Positions 22,600 through 34,239 of a stretch of DNA of 64,000 bases are shown one piece after another. Source of the stretch: Platerodrilus igneus. Its lineage: Eukaryota > Arthropoda > Insecta > Coleoptera > Lycidae. The notes beneath the pieces are model-generated. The model had not been told where the DNA came from, ran no database searches, and saw only the letters and a program-made list of their open reading frames with translations. Made by a program: the position numbers and the translations under genes. Within the stretch, counting starts at the first letter, position 1; the number at the start of each line of letters is the position of its first letter. The stretch lies in the NCBI GenBank assembly GCA_036346225.1, contig JARFIW010001491.1:2108001-2172000 (forward strand). The letters run 5' to 3'.

Positions 22600-23720
22600 C
22601 TGTTACGTTTATTTTCGGGATAAATTAATTACCCTTTTTTCTTGTTAATTCATAAGCCCGCTTTACGATAATTTTGTTAAATCGATTCCGTTGCTATTCT
22701 TAAATCCTCCATCAACATCCTGCATATTTTACATGTTCCTCATAAGCCAGCTTTACAATAATTTTAACTCAAATCTACTTGCTTGGAAACGACAAGTTTA
22801 TGCTATAATTAAATAGTCAATACCTTGTTTTAGGTAACCTTCAATTTGTTAAACATTCCGAGAGAGTATAATTGATTCTTATGTGATTTCGACCTAAACA
22901 TTCGTCTAAATAGTGTATGGTACTAATCCGATAAAACGGTATTTTCAAGTTTCTAATCGTTTAATAACACGAGTATTACTTTGAACTCTTCTGGTTATTT
23001 CGAGACAAATGAATATGCATTTTCTGTTCTGAACACGACAAAAGTACTCGTCGTTATCGTTGTGTTTTTCGTTTCTGTTTTTTTAATGGGATCTCGCGCA
23101 CACAATATTGTGTGCTTCACCCGATGAATTGCCGCCTCTTTTTGTGATGGGAGGACAACCCCAAGGCAAGATCACGCGCTCCCTGTTTCGCTACGTCATT
23201 AGAGACGGTAGGAGCAAGTTCTACATTGTAAACTCGAGGGTGAGTGTTTAGCCACCATTTTAGTATATAGGGTTAAGTAGTTGGTGATACTACATATGCC
23301 CATAGTGCTATAAATGATTGACCTTGTTCTGCGTAAATGACTGTGTTTCTGTGGTCCCGAGTAGAATGCATACTGATTATGTCCTGGGATAATTTTGTTC
23401 TCTTCTATTCTTCTGAATAATTAACTTAGGGTCGGAACCTAAAAACTACAGCTCGTCATTTTGAGAAAAAATTTTGTTGTTCTTCCTGTTAAATGTATGT
23501 TACGCTTATGCGCTATTCTTGTTTATATTTGTTTGGGCACTACTGTGCTGATATAACTTTTTTGTTTGTTTGTTTAATTATAATTTTTTTATGTTGCGTT
23601 TTTTATGTTATTTCAGGCCTTCCTTCCTTTTTGGTAATTGAAATACACCGCCCACTCACCGACTGAGCCCGGCCATTTTCTTTCGTTGTTTTTTTTTAGG
23701 TTACGTCGATGCTCCTAGCA
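22600..23720. mobile_element. About 1.1-kb insertion interrupting the RTE-like element, possible solo LTR
   Basis: The LINE coding text stops at about 22597 and resumes at about 23722, so this interval is foreign to the LINE. It begins TGTTACGTTTATTTTCGGG, in the style of an LTR (TG start), but I could not find a clear CA end with a matching target-site duplication; the right edge reads ctcctagcaactgg. It contains an 18-bp palindrome (23098-23115), a short open stretch from 23148 and a donor-like ggtgagt at 23238. No protein homology was recognised. The LTR interpretation is weak. Confidence 0.5.
23098..23115. repeat. Perfect 18-bp palindrome GCACACAATATTGTGTGC
   Basis: The sequence is its own reverse complement over 18 bp, inside the 1.1-kb insertion. 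It could be a dimeric protein binding site; function unknown. Confidence 0.85.
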
Positions 23721-25104
23721 ACTGGAAAAGCACAAAAATGTACAAACTAAGATGGAAATACTAAAGACAGACAAAGCATACAAACTAATTAGAATAAATT
23801 TTAATGATAAAACTCTATATCAAAAATTTAAGGGGCGTACAAGGAAACATAATTATAGAAAATATAGAGAAAGTGGATAGATGGGAAGACTAGAAAGGGC
23901 ATTTATATGCAGGACAGGATCTAGATGCACTAGAACGGGAATCAGATATTCAAAGGCTGATTTGGGATAGATATCCTATACTTAGAGTTGAGTTTGAATT
24001 AGCATTAATCTTAAAAATAATAAGGCACCGCGAATAGGTAAAGTGCAAGCAGAAATTCTGCAAGTCGATGGACAGACACTAACAAAACGTCCCATCCATC
24101 TTGTCAGCTATATGTATGTGACAAGCGGAATACCCAAAGATATAAAACTTAACACCATAGTCACTATACCAAAAAAAAAGTGCGGATAGATTGAAAAATT
24201 TTCGTACAATAAGTCTGACAGCACACGTGTCAAAAATATTAATTAGAATTCTACAAAAACGGATGGAAAAACGGGCTGAAGAAATATTGGGAAAAGGTCA
24301 AATTAGATTTAGGTGAAATACGGAAACGCGGGAGGGGACATTTTAGCTTTAAGAGGGATAATGAAGAAAACAATAGAGAAAGGAGAAAACGTGTATATGG
24401 GTTGTAGATCTGGAAAAAGAATTCGACAATGTAAAAGTAGAAACAAAGTATTCCAAATACCAAAAATGATTCGAATGATTTATAGAATTAGAGCAGGAAC
24501 GTTAAGTAAATATTAGGAAAGGGGTAAGGCAGGGACGTGCGCTATCCCCGTTAATTTTTAACTTGTATATCCAAAAGGCAATGAATACTGTCAAATGCAG
24601 AAAATCATGTGAAATTATTAAGCAGGGACAAACGATTGATATGATTAGATTGGGAGATGATATAGCGGTATTAGCATCTAGTAAGGAAGAGTTAGAAGCA
24701 GCTCTTAATGAAATGGAAACAGTACTAACAGATAGATACTGTATGAAAATTAACAAAACTAAAGTACTAGTATGTAAAGGAGGGGAAAATAAATCAAAAA
24801 CCAGAACATAAATAGGAAACGAGAACTTACAAGAGCTTAAAGATTTCTGCTTCTTAGGAAGCCAAATATCGCAAGATGAAAAAAGTGCAAAAGATATAAA
24901 ACAAAGTTTAGTACAAGCCCCTGCTGCATTAAACAAGAAAACGCAGCTGCTGCGTACGAAGACAACAAACTTAGAAACAAGGAAAAAATTATTGAAAGTA
25001 TAGCACAGGGAAATTTGTAGGTTAGCTCACTATAGGAAGCAATGGAGGTAGGCGTCCAACTAGTTCCAGAAATAAAGACCTACTGATGATGATGATAAAC
25101 ACAG

Positions 25105-26990
25105 TACTTCTCTCTTTCCCGGCCCGCCCACTGCCCCTCTCCCTGTCAACCCCCTCTTAGTCGAACCTTAAGGTTGGTTTGACGCAGCTTTCCGCACTTT
25201 TCCTATTGTAAGTCATCTCTTTTAATGCCCTGTAACTCTACCCACATTTTTCTTAATACGATTGATATAAGTAAGTCTTTGTCTTTCTCTACAAAATTTT
25301 TTCTGTTCCGCCCTATTCTTTCGTGTCTCAAAACATAACCTATCATCCTATCGCGCTAGTATAAATTAGTTTTCTTAAAACATTTCTACGGCTCTATTGT
25401 TACTAACGTTATCTGTTTAGTTAAAGTTAAGCATTCTCCTATAGAGCCACATCACGAAAGCCTTCAATCTTTTAGCATGGTCTTGTTTACAACCCGCGTT
25501 TCGCAACTATATACGTATAGTGCTACAGTCCATACATAAGCTTTCAATAGCTTTTTTCTAATATTCAGAGCTATTTACTTTATCGCATCTTACACATCAA
25601 TGGCATCTTTCAATTATTCTACCTTTTGTACCCCGTTTATTTCAATTGTGATTTGTGATCAAACTGACCAGCAGTAAATCTATTTTATTTCTTCGAATCT
25701 TCCCGACCATAGATTTATTGTTACCTTTCTAGTGAAAACCTGTTTAGTATATCTCTTTATCTTCGTTTAGGTATTGTAGGTTTTCATGCCAACAATACTT
25801 CTTTAATTTTATTTAGTTCTATTTCGAATTTCCTGTCCGTTTCTATTAATTATAACTATATTATTCCCATACCTCAGCATTTGAATTTTCTATTTTTGAT
25901 TAAGTCACATATTCCCACTATTTCTTTCATTTTATTAACTGCTTACTCTATATACAAGATTGGAAATAAAGTACTTCCCATATCGGATGCCCTTACCAAT
26001 TTTTGATTCGGCTCCTTAGTTGTCTATTTTTATTGCAGCCGATTGTTTCCTATTTAATTGTAAATTACCCGCTTGTTTTTAAGCTATTCCTTCTTCCTGT
26101 AAAATTACAATGTGCATTGTCAAAAACCTATAAAGCCCATAACTGTAGTTTCTCCCACTGTTATCCATTCTTCTAGTACTAATCTTCCTAAATGTAAACT
26201 GATCTTCATTTAATCTCACTTGTATTTTATGTTATATATTATTTTTGTTCGGTCTCTTTATCGCACGTTGTCGTGTTTAATTTTAAGTCGTAAATTTGTA
26301 GTTGTAAATCTAATAGTAAAACTGTCATCCCTTGTCCCCTTATATCCTGTCGTAAAAATTCCTTGTGCATGTGTAAATAAGTTGGACTAAGGGTAGTGAC
26401 GAAAAACACTCTCTCATCGAAATGAAGCAGAACAGTCGGTTTTTCGTTCGGTAACGTGAGTTAGTCATAGTGCCGCTGAATGAGAATTTATTTGTTAAAC
26501 CCCTAAAAAACACAGTGCAAGTGCAAAGGAACACGTACTATAATCTCCAATACAGTCCACTTAGTTGAGGAGCAAGGAACTGCAGCTTAGAACAATAAAA
26601 AACCACGGAGGTAAGAGGATATAGAAAATTATAAGACCCCCGCGCTGAACAATTTTAGTTAATATATTTTGATAATGGCTGAGCACACTAATAGTCCTAA
26701 AATTTCTGCACTCCCTTAATCCTATCCACTTTGGAATCGTAGTTATAACACTTTGCAAAGTCTTACAGTAGTTCTCATTCTTAATAACCCCTATTTATCA
26801 GCCCATCTAATACAGTCTATTTATCTTATTCTAAGGTCTCTTCAATTGCAACACTCTTAGATTTCCTTCTTTCATCTACTAAACATAATGTTTCTAGGGT
26901 TATTTCTCTAACTAATATGTTTTTGTTTTCTAATATGTGTGCTACCCTGAGTACTATTTCCTTAAAGAATTACTAGTTTTTCTGTATGTT
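25105..26990 (-). pseudogene. RTE/CR1-like LINE reverse transcriptase remnant (family C), split by a solo LTR
   Basis: Minus-strand reading from about 26800 gives VITTIPKWIGL, then CRNFRTISVLSHYQNILTKIV, a reverse transcriptase block, where the solo LTR 26651-26246 is inserted. It resumes with KIIYN and NEDQFTFRK. Later text includes AIKIDN, KIGKGIRYGKYF (usual GVRQGC), a decayed YGNNIVI where the catalytic box is expected, ITIEINGVQKVE, KLLKAYVWTVALYVYSCET and RDRMIGYVLRHERIGRNRKN. It ends near LRQTNLKVR at about 25165. Frameshifts and stops are frequent. It differs from the RTE-like family at 21515-25092, which it meets tail to tail near 25100, and matches the copy at 63390-63990. The 5' limit near 26990 is approximate. 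Confidence 0.75.
26246..26651 (-). mobile_element. Solo LTR, family S, copy 1
   Basis: A 406-bp element bounded by TGTTC on the left and GAACA on the right (TG...CA termini with a short inverted repeat). Perfect 5-bp target-site duplications ATTTT flank it at 26241-26245 and 26652-26656. It is the reverse complement of the elements at 35200-35606 and 49510-49917. It has no internal retroelement domain, hence solo LTR. The interrupted LINE frame resumes on both sides. Confidence 0.93.
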
Positions 26991-27219
26991 CTTGTGAACA
27001 TTTTTATCTTCTTCTTTGATTTTAATATCGCCTAGTTTAGTTATATTTATTTACTTTAACATTAAATAGGATTTGACTTCTATTTAAGTGTGGCTCCTAT
27101 TTATATCTGCACGTGAGTAAGTTTTACCGGCTTTTTTGTGATTTTTGAGCCTATACACAGCAGAGCAAATCAAAAATTGAGTTAATTCCGAAGTCAAGCT
27201 ATCATCAGAAACGAAATCT

Positions 27220-28320
27220 AAACATTTGGCTTTTAGGAAATGATGCTATATGCAAGGAACAACTTTGGTATGGGTGTTCAATTCCAAGTAATGAAAAGTC
27301 GACACCTGGTGTATAAAATTCCACCTGAAATAAAATCTGACTTCGAATTTTTAAAAATGAAATGTTACAAGCTTGGAATATTTTTCGGAGTTGGTGCTGA
27401 CTTTAGAGATATAGAGTAAATTCCAAGGTAAAAATTCCCCCAGAAATGAAATCTAGGCCTTATACGTTTACAAAATGATATGTCACATACTAGGAACATT
27501 TTTGGTAAGGATTTTCTAATATTAGAGTCGAAGGATTAGCAACAGAGTATAAATCTAGACCTTTAGATTTTTATACGTTTGGAACATTTTCCGGGTAACT
27601 TTTCAATTATCTGAATCTAAGGGTTACCCCATGCTAAAAATTCCAGCACAAACTAAATGTAGGCACTAGGATTTGAATAACTGAAATGCTACGTGCTTGG
27701 AACATTTTTGAAGTAAGTTCCCGATATAAAGGATAAAGGGTTGGCTCCAGGACAAAAATTCCACCAGTAGTGAAATGTAGGCGTTCTGATTTTCAGATGT
27801 AATGCGTAACATAATTAAATACTATTCGAGGTAGGGTATCTGATTTTGGACCTGTAAAGATCCGACGATCAGCCTACCACCAGAAATAAAATCTAGACGT
27901 AGAAATTTTTATAAATATTATGAACATTGTGAGGTTGTTATTGAATTTTGAGATTAACCTCAGGGTAAAAAGTGAGTTAAAAATAAAATCGAGGCTTCAT
28001 GTTTCTACGAACTGATACGTCCCACGAATAGAACATTTTTGAAGTGGATGTCCGATGTTAGGTGATGATCCCAAAGTAAAAATTCCACCAAAATTGAAAT
28101 CTAGGTCTACGGATTTTCAAAAATAATGTCACATACTTGAAAATTTTGCAGTGAAGAGGTATCTGATTTTGAGCATGCAGGAATCCCAGAACAAACTACC
28201 AGAAACAAAATGTAAGACTTCGGAGTTTTTGAAACCTTTTGTAGTGGCTTATCAATTTATTTTCGTGTAGGTTGAAGGGTTTACCTCAGGGTAAAAAATC
28301 CACCAGAAATAAAATTCCTT
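27220..28320 (+). repeat. Degenerate tandem repeat, period about 100-118 bp, about ten units
   Basis: The phrase aaaaattccaccagaaatgaaatctagg recurs in diverged form. Its atctagg-like end falls near 27335, 27451, 27553, 27658, 27776, 27891, 27988, 28099, 28210 and 28311. Each unit also carries cttggaacatttt and a gtta(c)cc(t)cagggt-like end. Strong divergence suggests an old local array. Confidence 0.82.
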
Positions 28321-28596
28321 GAAAAATCAGGTCTAAAATAAATTTAAACCACTAACATATCTTAAAAACAAAGTGTTGCTTATTTGATCAATCAAAAGAA
28401 TTTTGGTAATGTTCCTATTGATATTTAATATGCGAACAACCTCTTCTTTGAATGATTCTAAAAGTCCGGTTTCGTCACATGATTATATCATGTGGTCAAC
28501 GACCATTCTTTGTTTCCCAAAATTGCAACGCGTCATCAGGTCATAAATCTATCTAGACTTCTCGGTGACGTAAACCTCTGAAGGTAGTAGAAGTGT

Positions 28597-29470
28597 AGGG
28601 CGACACCGTGGATCAGACAGGTTCGCGTATGACTGCTGATACTAAGGTCCCGAGATCGATTCCTAACACGGACCGTTTGAAAACTGTTAGGCGAGTATTT
28701 TTTACAAAAATACGCTCTCGTTCGTCATTCGAATGAGAAGTCCCGTGTGTGAATATTGTCGCGCTCGTTAAAAATCCCTACCTTGCTTCAAATAGCAAGC
28801 GTTCAGCAACATTCAAAATTTCCAAGTAATAAAATTTCGCTTCTTGGCCAGTGTAGAACCTTCGGGTGGAGTATTGAAATATGAAATGAACGAAAGGCAT
28901 ACGGTAAGACGACTCCGTACATCAGGCAGCCAAAGTCCCGGATTCGATTCCCGACACAAACCGATTGATAAATTTTAGGCATGTTTTACAAAAACACGCC
29001 CTCGTTCGGATGAGAAGTAAAATATAGGTCCCATGTGTGAATGTTGTCATGCACGTAAAAGATTCCTACCTTGTTTGGAATAGCAAGGGTTCGGCAAAAT
29101 TCAAAATTTCCAGGTAACAGGAACTCGTTTCCTGACCAATGTAGTACTTTCAAGTGGAGCAATGGAAAATCAAATGTAGTGTGTACTTGGGAAGGGGGTT
29201 GGTACGCACGTGACTACTAAGCCCAACGTTTCGGGCTCGAATTCCTACACGGTCCGCTTGAAAAATATTACACGAGCATTTTTCACAAAAATACACCTTC
29301 GTTCGGATGAGCAGTAAATGTTGATCCCGTGTGAGTGTTGTCAAGTACGTTGAAGATCCCTGCCTTGCTTGAAACAGCAGGGAATCGGCAAAATTCAAAA
29401 TTTGCCGATAAAAGGAACTCGCTTGGCCAATGTGGTGCATTTGGGTGGAGCATTGGAAAATCAAATGTAG
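28597..29470 (+). mobile_element. SINE trimer: three head-to-tail tRNA-derived SINE units inserted together
   Basis: Three SINE units of the family at 9155-9453 lie in direct orientation: about 28597-28890, 28891-29181 and 29182-29470. Each has a B-box-like segment (ggtcccgagatcgattcc, gtcccggattcgattccc, tttcgggctcgaattcc) and the shared body. The exact 14-bp duplication GGTAGTAGAAGTGT occurs at 28583-28596 and 29471-29484, outside the whole trimer. No comparable duplication separates the units. This supports a single insertion of a trimeric RNA rather than three independent hits. Confidence 0.9.
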
Positions 29471-29489
29471 GGTAGTAGAAGTGTCTGTA

Positions 29490-31210
29490 TACATTACAAT
29501 AGAGTTAGAAAAATTGTCCATTTATCGTATAAGTACTTTTCAAAAAGCAGACTTTAGTCATAGTTCATTCTTTGTATGTTGAAGTGTTGAATTGACAATT
29601 ATTTATTAGCCTTCGGTTCATTTGTTTTATCTGTCACATCACTTTTGTAAGCGAAACTCAAACGTGTACAAATTCTCTAATTTTTAACAAATAAAAAGTA
29701 TGGAGTTTATGCGTGAATTATGCACTATCCCAATCCTGGCGCAGAGTTGAGGGTTGAAGTAATTCTTTTTCACAAGAAGCATGTCTGTTCTAACTACTTA
29801 TAAGAAACTTTTTTCCATGTTTGGGTCTTACCAAACTTTAGACGATTGAAACACCTTTTCCGTTACTTCATGTTGCCAAAAAGTAACAGAGTCCCAAACA
29901 TATTTTGTTCTAAAAATATTAAAAATAAAATGGGGAAGCACCCTGTAGAACTCTGTGGTAAATCACAACACCAATTTGTAATTCATAAATTATCAAAAAT
30001 AGCGTAAATACGTATCAATCGGTCGATTTATTTACAAGCACTTTGAACTTCCATAAATGATTTTTAAAATCATAAAAAAATAAACAAGAAACAATGTGGG
30101 ATAATCACACATTACGTAATCACTGCATTTCCTAATTTGTTTTTATCATTTAACCTACTTTTATTTTATCATGGTCATTGTAACTTGTAGTGGCTTCAAA
30201 TAAATCATTGTTAAGCATTTCCTTCTATAAATTCATTAAAACTTCGTTTTGGCCCAGTAGGTGTTAACAAATCCTTTAGTAAATGAACTATTTATTACAG
30301 GTATCTGCCGCAAAAAAATCTTTCAACCTCATAAAACGTTTTTACAACTAACTAATTACAAAAAGTAACATTTTATAAGTGTAATATTCTTATCAATAAA
30401 CTGTAATACTTAAATATATCAAAACAAACCTATTCAGAAATCAGTTGCAAAATAATCGAGTTATAAAACAATATTAATAGAAAAATATTGCATAAATAAA
30501 GTAATTGTTGAAGACTTTTTAAATTGAAAACGTTCTCAAACGAAAAACTTAAGTAATAAATGTAAGAGGTCAATGTTTCAAATTGGTAAACAAAAACAAC
30601 GTGGTTTAGAAAATCAGATCAACCCTCTTCATATATATCTGCAGTTCATTCTATAAAACCTCAATATTTGTATATGAATTGAGTGAGTCCGTTTACTTGA
30701 CATGAGCTGTCTTTTACTATAATAAACAACTACATTTACGCAAACTACTACGCTTTCTACTTGCAACTAACATCTTACGCCTAGCAATTACGTTGTAAGC
30801 GTTCATTATATTTTGGCGCTTCGAGCCAAATATGTAGATTTCGTTTATTCAAAAATGCAATAAATGAAGGTTCTTAATATTAACCCACGCAAATGATAGC
30901 AAAAATTCATGCTTTAATACAAGATCGAATGTGTTAGATTATAAAAACTTTACTTTACCTATCTCAGTAATACTTAAATTATAAAGCTACTACCTGAAAA
31001 ATTTCTAATAAATTGATAAAAATGTTTGCAAACGTTAGTAGGTACAGTAAAAACAATTTTGAAAAACATCTAAAAAGATTCCAAATCAAGAGATTAATCA
31101 TAACTACCATGTATGATAATTTGATGTGATACGAAAAGAAAATCTGGAGGTACATTTGTCAAAACAAACCACAAATACAAAAACTAAAAATAAAAAGTAA
31201 AAAGTAACTG
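29490..31210. other. AT-rich stretch, nothing recognised
   Basis: No coding homology or repeat relation with the rest of the window was found. Frequent stops in all frames. Confidence 0.5.
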
Positions 31211-31214
31211 AAAA

Positions 31215-32300
31215 ATAATAACTTTACTTAAACATGGTGGTTATTATAAACAACTACAGATATTGGTTTTGCAATACTCTCAACTAATGTTAATTGTGCG
31301 AAAGGATTTATTTGAAAACTATTAATACGGCAAATGTCTAAGTGTTGGGGGAACCTTGGCAGCCACAGGCTGCTTAACCCCTTTCAAATACCACTGAATC
31401 TCGGTAAAATAGGGCATATAATTAGCAAACAATAGAAGGGAATCGAGCTATATATTGACTGTTGTGAGAATTGCAGGGAACGGTGTAGGCTAGCTCAAAA
31501 CATAAATAAGCTGAGGTACAAGTCCAACCAGTTTCAAGATGTAAAACCCAATGACGAAAAAATAAGTGATTTTAAGTCTGATGTTTATTATAAACAACTA
31601 CAGGTGTTGGTTGTCAAATATTTTCAACTAATGTTGATTGTGCGAAAGGATAAATTGGGAAAAACTATTAATTCGACAAAGGTTCAGGTGCTGGGGGAAC
31701 TTGGGAGCCAAAGGCTGCTTACCCCCCTTCATATACCACTGAATATCGTGGAAATAGGGTATATAACTGTAAAGCAATAGAAGGTGACCGAACTGCATCA
31801 AACAAAAAAGAACAGAAGCTATGTTCAAAGACAACGAACATAGATACAAGAAGAAAACTGTTCAAAGCATAGTGTGGAGCACAGCACAGTACATCTATGA
31901 AACAAGGACAGTAGGAAAAGCAGACAGAAAAAGATAAAAGCCTTCTGGAATGTTGTGCTTAAGATGTATGAAGATGGTAGCATGGGCAGACAAAGTTAAT
32001 AACAAATAGGTTGTAGAAATAGTAGAGGCATAAAGATATCTGTGGAAAATTAAAAAATAGGAGAAATAGAAGGACAGGATACGTTCTAAGGCATTTCTGG
32101 GGAATAGTACGGGATATACTACAAGCAGAGATAGGAAACGAGGGGTAGAAGTAGACTGAGATCAGACTTTAGCACACAGATAGTGATAGATGCAGACTGT
32201 GCAAATTTCAGGGAAATGTGTAGGTTGGTTCAGACTAGGAAACAATGAGGATACGCGTCCAACCAGTTCTAGGACTGAAGACTTAATGATGATGATAAAT
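31215..32300 (+). pseudogene. Chimeric RTE-like LINE 3' ends in tandem (locus D)
   Basis: Order on the plus strand: a ~215-bp non-coding segment (about 31226-31440, ggctgcttaacccc); a short piece of the reverse transcriptase C-terminus (ENCRERCRLAQN-like, about 31465-31530); its end ccaaccagtttcaag and aatgacgaaaaaataag; the same segment again (about 31583-31790, ggctgcttaccccc); then a longer C-terminal stretch starting at the KTTNIDTR-like text (about 31825-31860). That stretch continues through IGEIEGQDTF-like text in broken frames and ends with ccaaccagttctaggac and an ATGATGATGAT tail near 32285-32297. The segment/C-terminus junction at about 31800 is the same as at about 3720 (locus A). 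No catalytic part is present. Confidence 0.8.
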
Positions 32301-32309
32301 GTTCAGGAA

Positions 32310-33510
32310 TTGTTTTATAAATTTAAAATGTTAAGTGATAAAATAAAATACAAATTTCCTATAATTCTATTTGTAGCACGCTGCACTACAATCTGAGAAT
32401 GAAATAAACAAACCTCAACACGAACACGTTAAACAAGCAAGTAAATTATATGTGCATCATTTTTCCCACGGAAAGTAAAAAAGTAAAAAAAACCGAAGAA
32501 TGTGGTCAAGTAGCTTATGTCAGCTAGCATGGTTATAGTTCAAGTATCGCTCTATGCGGTCATCATGCTCTAGGATGATACGAAATTGCAACAAAACGAT
32601 AAGACCCGCCTAGACAAAACCATCTGTCTCCACCTAGCGACTAAAATTCGACGCGTCATACACGTTCTTGGACTGGCCGTCAAAACAAACACCAGCAGCC
32701 TACCTAGCGACTATAGTAAATGGAGTCCGTCAGGATCCATTGTATCACGAATATTTGGCCACATCCTAAAAACACTGTTTTTCAAAATTTTCAACACTAG
32801 CCGCACTTACGCGAAAGTACACCAACATGGTTACTCAAGCTTCAGTACAACTCCAAAATCTTGAAATAAAAAATTTGTTTAAAAACCAATTTGAATGGAT
32901 TAAGGACACAAAGCGAATTTGTAGATTTAATAACGTAACAAATCATTTAGACAACTGTCATTACGTTGATAAACGAGGCTACTTAGCGGTAAATGTTAGG
33001 CACAATGGGTAGTGACCTGCAAAAGTGGTCCCTAGTTAAATCAACAAAGTTGTCACGATAAAAATGTGCAAATAATGTTGATGGGCGCAACTATTAACAA
33101 GTGATATGAATGTCAAACATTAAGCAATCCCGAAATGGGGAACTATAAGGCAGGCCAAACTTTCAATGCAAATTAAATGCACAGGAATGTTAATGGAAGA
33201 GGAGATGAGAGGCTGCTAGTTTTGGTCGTAGCTTCACCATTGTACAAAGTAGGACGTCAACTGCAGCGTATCGAATAAGTAAAATGATAGCGCCAAATTG
33301 ATGTTACACGAACTTGTTAACGTTGAATTTTGTGTACGACCAGGGACATTGTATCCGGTGGTAGTGTTGACCTTCATATAGTCGGAGTTTATCAAAACTT
33401 GCTTGTTGATTTATTAAATTCGCTTTCCCTCTAGGAAGGAAAAATTCCACGGATTTTTCCAGAGACAGAAACAACCTTTTGAATAATGCGATTCTCTTAT
33501 CGTAGAAAAT
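32310..33510. other. Unassigned region
   Basis: Open stretches at 32586-32864 and 32827-33012 on the plus strand and 33304-33519 on the minus strand have no family I recognise. No splice-bounded exon is convincing here. Confidence 0.4.
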
Positions 33511-33519
33511 AAGGTTCAA

Positions 33520-34230
33520 TTTGTCGTTAAAATCAAAAATCGAATCAAAATTAAATTCGAAATTGAAATCAAAACCAAAATTAAAATCTAAATTATGGCA
33601 AAAGTGACTTTAAAATCAAAATTATAGCCACGGTCAAAAAGATGCAATCAAACCCCAAATTGTAGCCAATTTCGAAAATCAATTCACGGTAGGATTGAAG
33701 TCGAAATCGAATCCAAATCTAAGATTAGACATCAAAGTCTAAATCGTGCTCAAATTCATAGACTCAAGTTACAGTAGTATTCCATGTTGGAATAAAAATA
33801 AAATCGATCAAAATCAAATTATTGGCAAAAGCAGGGCATGCAATTAAATAACTCGAATTTAAAGTAAATCAAACTTGGAAAACTTAATCAATTTTCAATT
33901 TGAGGTAAAAATCGAAAAGTTGAAATTAAAGTAAAAAACGTTATTTAAGTTGAAATTTAAATACAAACTTGAATTTTAAACCAAATCGAAAGGTTGCAAG
34001 TAATTAAATGGTGGTTAAAATCGAAAAATCACACTCGCACTAAAGTTTAAAGTCTGAATTGAAATCAAAAACTAAAAGGAGAAAACGATATCTAAATTGT
34101 TGTACAAATTGGAGAATTAAACTGATAGCAGAATTTAAATTCGGCATCGAAATCAAAGTAAAAATTGAGGCCAAAAGAAATTGAATGAAGCCCAAATTTG
34201 GTAGCAATATCGAGGTAGTAACTATAAGCA
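33520..34230 (+). repeat. A-rich degenerate simple repeat (AAATCR/AAATTR-type)
   Basis: Runs of variants of aaaatcaaaa, aaatcgaa, gaaattgaaatc and aaattaaa without stable phase for about 700 bp, with cytosine and guanine placed regularly about every six bases. It looks like a decayed hexamer-like simple repeat. Confidence 0.65.
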
Positions 34231-34239
34231 TGAAATGTA

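Larger units (their letters stand above)
21515..25092 (+). pseudogene. RTE-like non-LTR retrotransposon (locus B): endonuclease plus reverse transcriptase, split by an insertion
   Basis: The endonuclease begins near 21520 (NARSMK-like motif) with LALDIVGINEVRWPESGDFW (about 21605-21665), IITRDFNAV (about 21935-21965, usual GDFNA changed), GNRLIEFCGKNNLTITNT (about 22030-22085) and GNIGRYQIDYILVR (about 22130-22170). The linker runs to KCRKLRN at 22590, where a 1.1-kb foreign segment intervenes, and resumes near 23725 with ILKTDKAY-like text and YAGQDLDALERESDIQRL. Reverse transcriptase motifs follow: RLKNFRTISLTAHVSKIL (24190-24245), NIRKGVRQGRALSPLIFNLY (24510-24570) and MIRLGDDIAVLAS (24641-24680). 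The catalytic Asp pair is kept but the preceding Ala is Gly. The end carries GATGAT repeats (25084-25092), typical of RTE tails. Several frameshifts and stops make it inactive. The 5' boundary may lie further upstream, near 21200. Confidence 0.85.
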
